Positions 8,005-11,503 of a stretch of 11,503 nt of DNA are shown one piece after another. The DNA lies in NCBI GenBank assembly GCA_026417815.1, contig JAOACN010000266.1, positions 1 to 11,503 on the forward strand, written 5' to 3'. The notes under the pieces are model-generated. The model saw only the letters and a list, made by a program, of their open reading frames with translations. It searched no databases and was not told where the DNA came from. Within the stretch, counting starts at the first letter, position 1; every line of letters starts with the position of its first letter. This DNA comes from Chloroflexaceae bacterium. GTDB taxonomy: Bacteria; Chloroflexota; Chloroflexia; Chloroflexales; Chloroflexaceae. A program made the translations under genes and the position numbers.

Positions 8005-9978
8005 ATGACCGGTGAGGCGACCATCGCCGCGCTGCTGGCAATCTGGGATGCTGAGCTATCTGGCGAACACCATGCGGAACTGCGACCGGCGCTCCGCCAA
8101 CTGGTCGATCAGTTTCAGCAGAGCGCCGATGACGAGACCCGCGCGGACATCGAGATGCGCATTACCGATCTGCTCCGTGAGGCCGATCTTGATCTCTACC
8201 GGAAACTGATCGCGATGCGCAAAGCGATCCGTGCTGGCACGGCGCAGAACCGGTTCGGCACGCGGGGGATGCCGTCTGGTGAGGAACTCGCCACAGTCTG
8301 GCAGGAGATTCGCGCGCACGAAGGCACGACGCGCGGCGAACCCATTTCGACCGGCGACACCGGCGGCACGGCGCTCACCCTCGGCGGGGGCGCCGAGGCG
8401 ACCGACGTTGCCCGCGAGCCGCGTTACACCCGCTACACCGACATCAGTTGCCCGCAACGGGCGCAGCTCAACGAGCGCATCGCTGTCACCGTCAGGCTGA
8501 CCCTTGAACCCTCGCCGCACACGCTGGTCGCGCAGCCGCTCGACCTCGGCCCCGAGCCGGTGCAGGTGCGCCTGACCGCGCCGCGTATGGCGCTGCTGGG
8601 TCCGGGCGAGCAGAGCATTCCCATTCTGCCCGATGCCGACAGCCCGCCGGTGGTCTTCTACCTCCTGCCGCAAGCGCTGGGGCCCGCCGAGGTCACGCTG
8701 GAGTTTCGCCAGCAGGGGCAGTTCGTCGCCCCGCCGGTCACCTTCCGCGTCGAGGTGGTGGCCCACGAGGTGGCCTACGCCGCCGCGCCCTACCCGCCCA
8801 CCGCGGTTGACCCGGCCATGGCCCGGGCCGTCAAGGCGCCCGATCTGACCCTGCGGGTGTATTACGACCCCGGGGCGTCGCGGCTGCTCTTCGCCCTCTG
8901 GCGGGAGGGAGTGGTGATCCACGAGGAGCCTGCGGAGGCCTTCGCTGGCGCCGGGCCGGCGGCCTACATCGAGGGCCTCTACCGCGATCTGGCCCTGCTG
9001 CGCCAGGGCCGCGACAGCGTCAGGGTCGGCGGGCGGGGCGGGCGAATGTTGAGCGGGGAGGATATTGCGCGCACCCTCCAGCGGATCGGCAACCGTCTCT
9101 GGGAGAAACTGATCCCGCCCGGCCTGCGGCTGGTCTACGCCCGCGAGCGCGGCGCCTGGAGCGATGCGGACGAACGGCTCAGTATGCTGCTGATCTCCGA
9201 CGAGCCCAGCATCCCCTGGGAACTGGTGCGTCCCTTCGACGAGGAAGGTGCATGGGAAGAGTCGTTCTGGTGCGAGACCTTCCACTTCGCCCGCTGGCTG
9301 CCCCGCCACCCGGACCTGAATCGCCAGTTCGCCCCGGCGCCCCGTCTCACGACGGCGCAGGTGGCCGTCCTGGCCCCGGAGTGTTATCCTGAGTTGAGCG
9401 CGATCGCGGCCGAGCGGCAGTTGCTGCGCGATCTGGCGGCCCGCCATGGTCTGTGCGACCGCAGCCCGGCCCGGGCCACCGCCGCCGCGGTAGCCGATCT
9501 GCTCGAGGCGGGCGGCTACGACTGGATGCACGCCGTCTCCCACGGCGACTTTTTGCCCGAGAATGCCAGCAACTGTAGCGTGCTCTGGCTGGAGGACCGG
9601 CTCAGTCTGTCGAGCGAGGTGATTACCGGGGCGGCAATCATGCGCCACCTGATGCAGCAGCGGCCCGCCTTCGTCTTCAACGCCTGCCACCTGGCGCGCG
9701 AGGGCCCGGCGCTGAGCGGGCTGGACGGCTGGGCCACGCAGCTCGTGGGGCGCGGCGCGGGTCTCTTTCTGGCGCCCACCTGGACGGTGACCGATGAACT
9801 GGCCGCCGGGTTCGCGCGGACGTTTTACGAGCACTTCTTCGACCGCGGGCAGAGCGCGGCGGCGGCGGTGTGGGCCGCGCGGCAGGCCATCAAGCGGCCC
9901 GGCGACCCCACCTGGCTGGCCTACAGCCTCTACGCCCACCCCAACGTCTGCGTTACCGTCACCGCGGCAGGGGCGTGA
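8005..9978 (+). CDS. Second CHAT-domain protease with beta-rich middle region
   Basis: 657 residues from ATG 8005; GAAGGAG at 7991-7997 sits 7 bases before it, but only 1 base before the upstream ATG at 7999 (659 residues, ATGA overlap), so 8005 is preferred. Residues about 1-100 are helical. About 140-250 are beta-strand-rich, like an Ig-type or other beta-sandwich domain (NERIAVTVRLTL, VQVRLTAPRMALLGPG, VTLEFRQQGQFV). From about 275 the CHAT fold builds up: LTLRVYYDPG, SIPWELVRPFDEEG, FHFARWLP. The probable dyad is H513 in MHAVSHGD (codon at 9541) and C561 in FNACHLA (codon at 9685), followed by LVGRGAGLFLAPTWTVTDELA. It lacks TPRs and differs greatly from the first CHAT protein, so it is not a duplicate. 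No signal peptide. Likely co-translated with its neighbours; substrate unknown. Confidence 0.88.
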   Translation: MTGEATIAALLAIWDAELSGEHHAELRPALRQLVDQFQQSADDETRADIEMRITDLLREADLDLYRKLIAMRKAIRAGTAQNRFGTRGMPSGEELATVWQEIRAHEGTTRGEPISTGDTGGTALTLGGGAEATDVAREPRYTRYTDISCPQRAQLNERIAVTVRLTLEPSPHTLVAQPLDLGPEPVQVRLTAPRMALLGPGEQSIPILPDADSPPVVFYLLPQALGPAEVTLEFRQQGQFVAPPVTFRVEVVAHEVAYAAAPYPPTAVDPAMARAVKAPDLTLRVYYDPGASRLLFALWREGVVIHEEPAEAFAGAGPAAYIEGLYRDLALLRQGRDSVRVGGRGGRMLSGEDIARTLQRIGNRLWEKLIPPGLRLVYARERGAWSDADERLSMLLISDEPSIPWELVRPFDEEGAWEESFWCETFHFARWLPRHPDLNRQFAPAPRLTTAQVAVLAPECYPELSAIAAERQLLRDLAARHGLCDRSPARATAAAVADLLEAGGYDWMHAVSHGDFLPENASNCSVLWLEDRLSLSSEVITGAAIMRHLMQQRPAFVFNACHLAREGPALSGLDGWATQLVGRGAGLFLAPTWTVTDELAAGFARTFYEHFFDRGQSAAAAVWAARQAIKRPGDPTWLAYSLYAHPNVCVTVTAAGA

Positions 9979-9985
9979 GGGGTTT

Positions 9986-10004
9986 GGAGAAACCGGGTTT
10001 CCCC
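9986..10004. repeat. Copy 3 of the dispersed AAACCCGGTTT-type palindrome
   Basis: GGAGAAACCGGGTTTCCCC fills part of the 66-base gap between the second CHAT gene and the hydrolase gene. GAAACC and GGTTTC pair perfectly around one G (9989-10001). It lies inside the presumed operon, so it may thin out transcription or translation of the last gene, or simply be a tolerated repeat. Confidence 0.6.
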
Positions 10005-10044
10005 GCGCCCCTGGTGAAGGCGCTACACGAGAGAGGCTACCACG

Positions 10045-11250
10045 ATGACAAGCGTTATCTTCGTCCACGGGACGGGGGTGCGGGCCGGCTATGACGAGGA
10101 TCTGGCCTTGATCAGCGCGCAGCTCCAGAAACGGCGCGCCGGGATCAGTGTTCTTCCCTGCCACTGGGCCGACGCGGCGCTGAACCTGCGGGCCGAGCTG
10201 GGGCGTGGCGGCGTCTCGGTGCCGCGGGGGCGCTTCGCGCGCGGCGAGGAGGAGGATACCGACGCGGGGGTGGCACTCTGGGGCAGCCTCTATGTTGACC
10301 CGCTCTACGAACTGCGGCTCCTGGCCGTGCTGCCTCCCGCGGACGAGGCGGTGGAAGCGGGCAGTTACCAGGCTGAACTGAGCGACCTGGCCGGCCGGGT
10401 CGCCACCTTCACGGCGAGCGCCGCGCTGAGCCAGTCGCTCGAGCAGGCCGGTCTGGCGGCGGTCTTTGACGCGGCGCGGGGCGCAGTGGCCGGGGCCGCC
10501 GCGCTGGAGCGGATCAGCAGCGACGGGCGCCACGAACCCGACCTGGTGCGCGGCGCGGTCACGCGGGCGGTGATTGCCGCGGCCATCCAGCAGGCGCAGA
10601 TGGCCGGCCAGGCCCCCCGCGCCGCCGTGGATGCCGACCTTCGCGATGGCCTGGTGACGCGCTTCAGCCTGGAGCTGACGGGGGTCGGCGCCGACCGCGG
10701 CGCGGTGGAGTTGATCAAGAGCGGGGCGCTGGCGCTGCTCGGTCACGGCGCCACCTGGTACCTGCGCCGGGACGCCGCGATCGCCACGCACTTCGCCTTC
10801 CCCTTCTCCGGAGATATTCTGCGCTACTGGCGCGAGGGCGCGCGCATCCGCGGCTTTGTCCGCGACAGGATCATCGCCGCGCCGCCGCCGGTCTACCTCC
10901 TTGGCCACAGCCTCGGCGGCATCATCTGCTTCGACCTGCTCTGTCTGGAGAATCTGAGCGAGCGGGTGGCCGGTCTGATCACTATCGGCTCGCAGGCGCC
11001 GTTGCTCTACGAACTCGACGTTCTGGCGGGGTTGCCGTTTGGCGCGCCGTTGCCGGGGCACTTCCCGCGCCGCTGGCTCAACCTCTTTGATCAGCGCGAT
11101 TTGTTGAGCTTCGTCGGGGCCGGCCTGTTTCCGGGGCAGGTCGAGGACGTCGAGGTGGACAATCGCCAGCCCTTTCCGAACGCCCACATCTCCTACTGGT
11201 CCAACGCCCGGCTCTGGGACGCCGTGAGCGAGTGGATCGGCGCGGGTTGA
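10045..11250 (+). CDS. Large alpha/beta hydrolase, lipase/esterase-like, last gene of the CHAT operon
   Basis: A 401-residue cytoplasmic protein starting MTSVIFVHGTGVR, the first core strand with an HG oxyanion turn (H8-G9). The nucleophile is S289 in LLGHSLGG; the acid is D349 or D352 in NLFDQRDLLSF; the histidine is probably H381 in NAHISYW. These form a Ser-Asp-His triad of esterases and lipases. About 280 residues separate the oxyanion turn from the serine, far more than in a minimal fold. Part of that stretch (about 105-235) is alanine-rich and helical (LAAVFDAARGAVAGAAAL), possibly a lid or membrane-contacting insertion. AGAGG (10032-10036) is 8 bases before the start. No signal peptide is seen. 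Placement after two CHAT proteases suggests an effector acting on lipids or esters; that is inference. Thioesterase or peptide hydrolase activity is not excluded. Confidence 0.87.
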   Translation: MTSVIFVHGTGVRAGYDEDLALISAQLQKRRAGISVLPCHWADAALNLRAELGRGGVSVPRGRFARGEEEDTDAGVALWGSLYVDPLYELRLLAVLPPADEAVEAGSYQAELSDLAGRVATFTASAALSQSLEQAGLAAVFDAARGAVAGAAALERISSDGRHEPDLVRGAVTRAVIAAAIQQAQMAGQAPRAAVDADLRDGLVTRFSLELTGVGADRGAVELIKSGALALLGHGATWYLRRDAAIATHFAFPFSGDILRYWREGARIRGFVRDRIIAAPPPVYLLGHSLGGIICFDLLCLENLSERVAGLITIGSQAPLLYELDVLAGLPFGAPLPGHFPRRWLNLFDQRDLLSFVGAGLFPGQVEDVEVDNRQPFPNAHISYWSNARLWDAVSEWIGAG

Positions 11251-11286
11251 CAGGGTAGGCGGGCGGCTCCAGCGACGACCCGGGGA

Positions 11287-11503
11287 TCAGGGCGCCACGA
11301 CCCGCATCACGCCCGAGGCTGGATTGATGATCACCTTCACGCGCCTGCCCGTCGCGCGGTCGGGCGATGGGGCGTCCTGCGGGGCGGCGATGGCGCCGCG
11401 GGGCGGCGAGGGCGGCGCGGGGGTGGTGGCGCCACGGGGGCGAGGGGGGCGCGCCGGGGGGCGGCGATGGCGGCGCGGGGGCGGTGGCGCCGATGCCCCG
11501 GGG
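11287..11503 (-). CDS. C-terminal end of an unidentified proline-rich protein (runs off the right edge)
   Basis: A minus-strand frame ends at TGA (11287-11289) and is open for 71 codons to the edge. The last residues, GRRVKVIINPASGVMRVVAP, look like a real beta-rich C-terminus. The part before them is Pro/Arg/Ala-rich and comes from low-complexity GC repeats, in which open frames arise easily. It converges on the hydrolase gene with only 36 bases between. I do not recognise the family. The frame could also be chance. Confidence 0.4.
   Translation of the reverse strand, partial: PGASAPPPPRRHRRPPARPPRPRGATTPAPPSPPRGAIAAPQDAPSPDRATGRRVKVIINPASGVMRVVAP
11390..11503. repeat. GC-rich low-complexity repeat tract at the right edge
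   Basis: Irregular repeats of GGCGATGG, GCGCCGCGGGG and GGCGGCGCGGGGG fill the last 114 bases. The 15-mer GGCGATGGCGGCGCG (11463-11477) is identical to part of the repeat block inside the transposase gene. The tract continues past the window. Confidence 0.65.

Noticed and set aside
6350..8041. 563-codon open frame on the minus strand
   Set aside because: Antisense shadow of the CHAT domain of the first protease; composition is Arg/Gln/Gly-rich with no family motif.
8056..11187. 1043-codon open frame on the minus strand
   Set aside because: It is antisense to the second CHAT gene and the hydrolase gene, whose motifs are unmistakable. Long antisense frames are common in very GC-rich coding DNA, and its product shows no domain.

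Overview
This is a high-GC bacterial window that looks like a filamentous phototrophic or related Chloroflexota genome (Roseiflexus/Chloroflexus type). That is an inference from several features seen together: CpXC-TPR-CHAT proteins, a REP-associated transposase with a low-complexity linker, GroEL without a neighbouring GroES, and many short palindromic intergenic repeats. No marker gene settles the taxonomy.

Layout. The left edge (1-496, minus) holds the N-terminal part of a GT4-type glycosyltransferase. A 381-base divergent spacer with hairpins follows, then a dienelactone hydrolase family gene (878-1594, plus). Convergent to it is a groEL gene (1842-3473, minus) that lacks a groES partner and carries an unusual change in its ATP-binding loop. 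Between the two lie a 176-base non-coding element with inverted ends flanked by ATAA, and a strong hairpin. Next is a REP-associated tyrosine transposase (RAYT; 3680-4477, minus) whose middle is swollen by GC-rich repeats, including a 29-base perfect palindrome read in frame.

The right half is a plus-strand operon of most interest. It starts with a CpXC zinc-ribbon/TPR/CHAT caspase-like protease (4912-8002) that is split into two reading frames by one extra base in a G run at 5712-5716. Next comes a second, different CHAT protease with a beta-rich middle region (8005-9978, effectively touching the first). Last is a large alpha/beta hydrolase with a lipase-like Ser-Asp-His triad (10045-11250). 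Two predicted proteases plus a lipase-like enzyme fit a candidate proteolysis-triggered conflict or cell-death module: CpXC/TPR as sensor or scaffold, the CHAT domains as a cascade, the hydrolase as effector. This role is inferred from architecture; nothing in the sequence proves it.

The right edge (11287-11503, minus) shows the C-terminal end of a proline-rich reading frame made largely of the same kind of GC-rich low-complexity DNA seen in the transposase. Short repeats recur through the window: an AAACCCGGTTT-type palindrome in three spacers, 135-base near-identical TPR units, and an ATTTTGGATTGG inverted repeat upstream of the CHAT operon.
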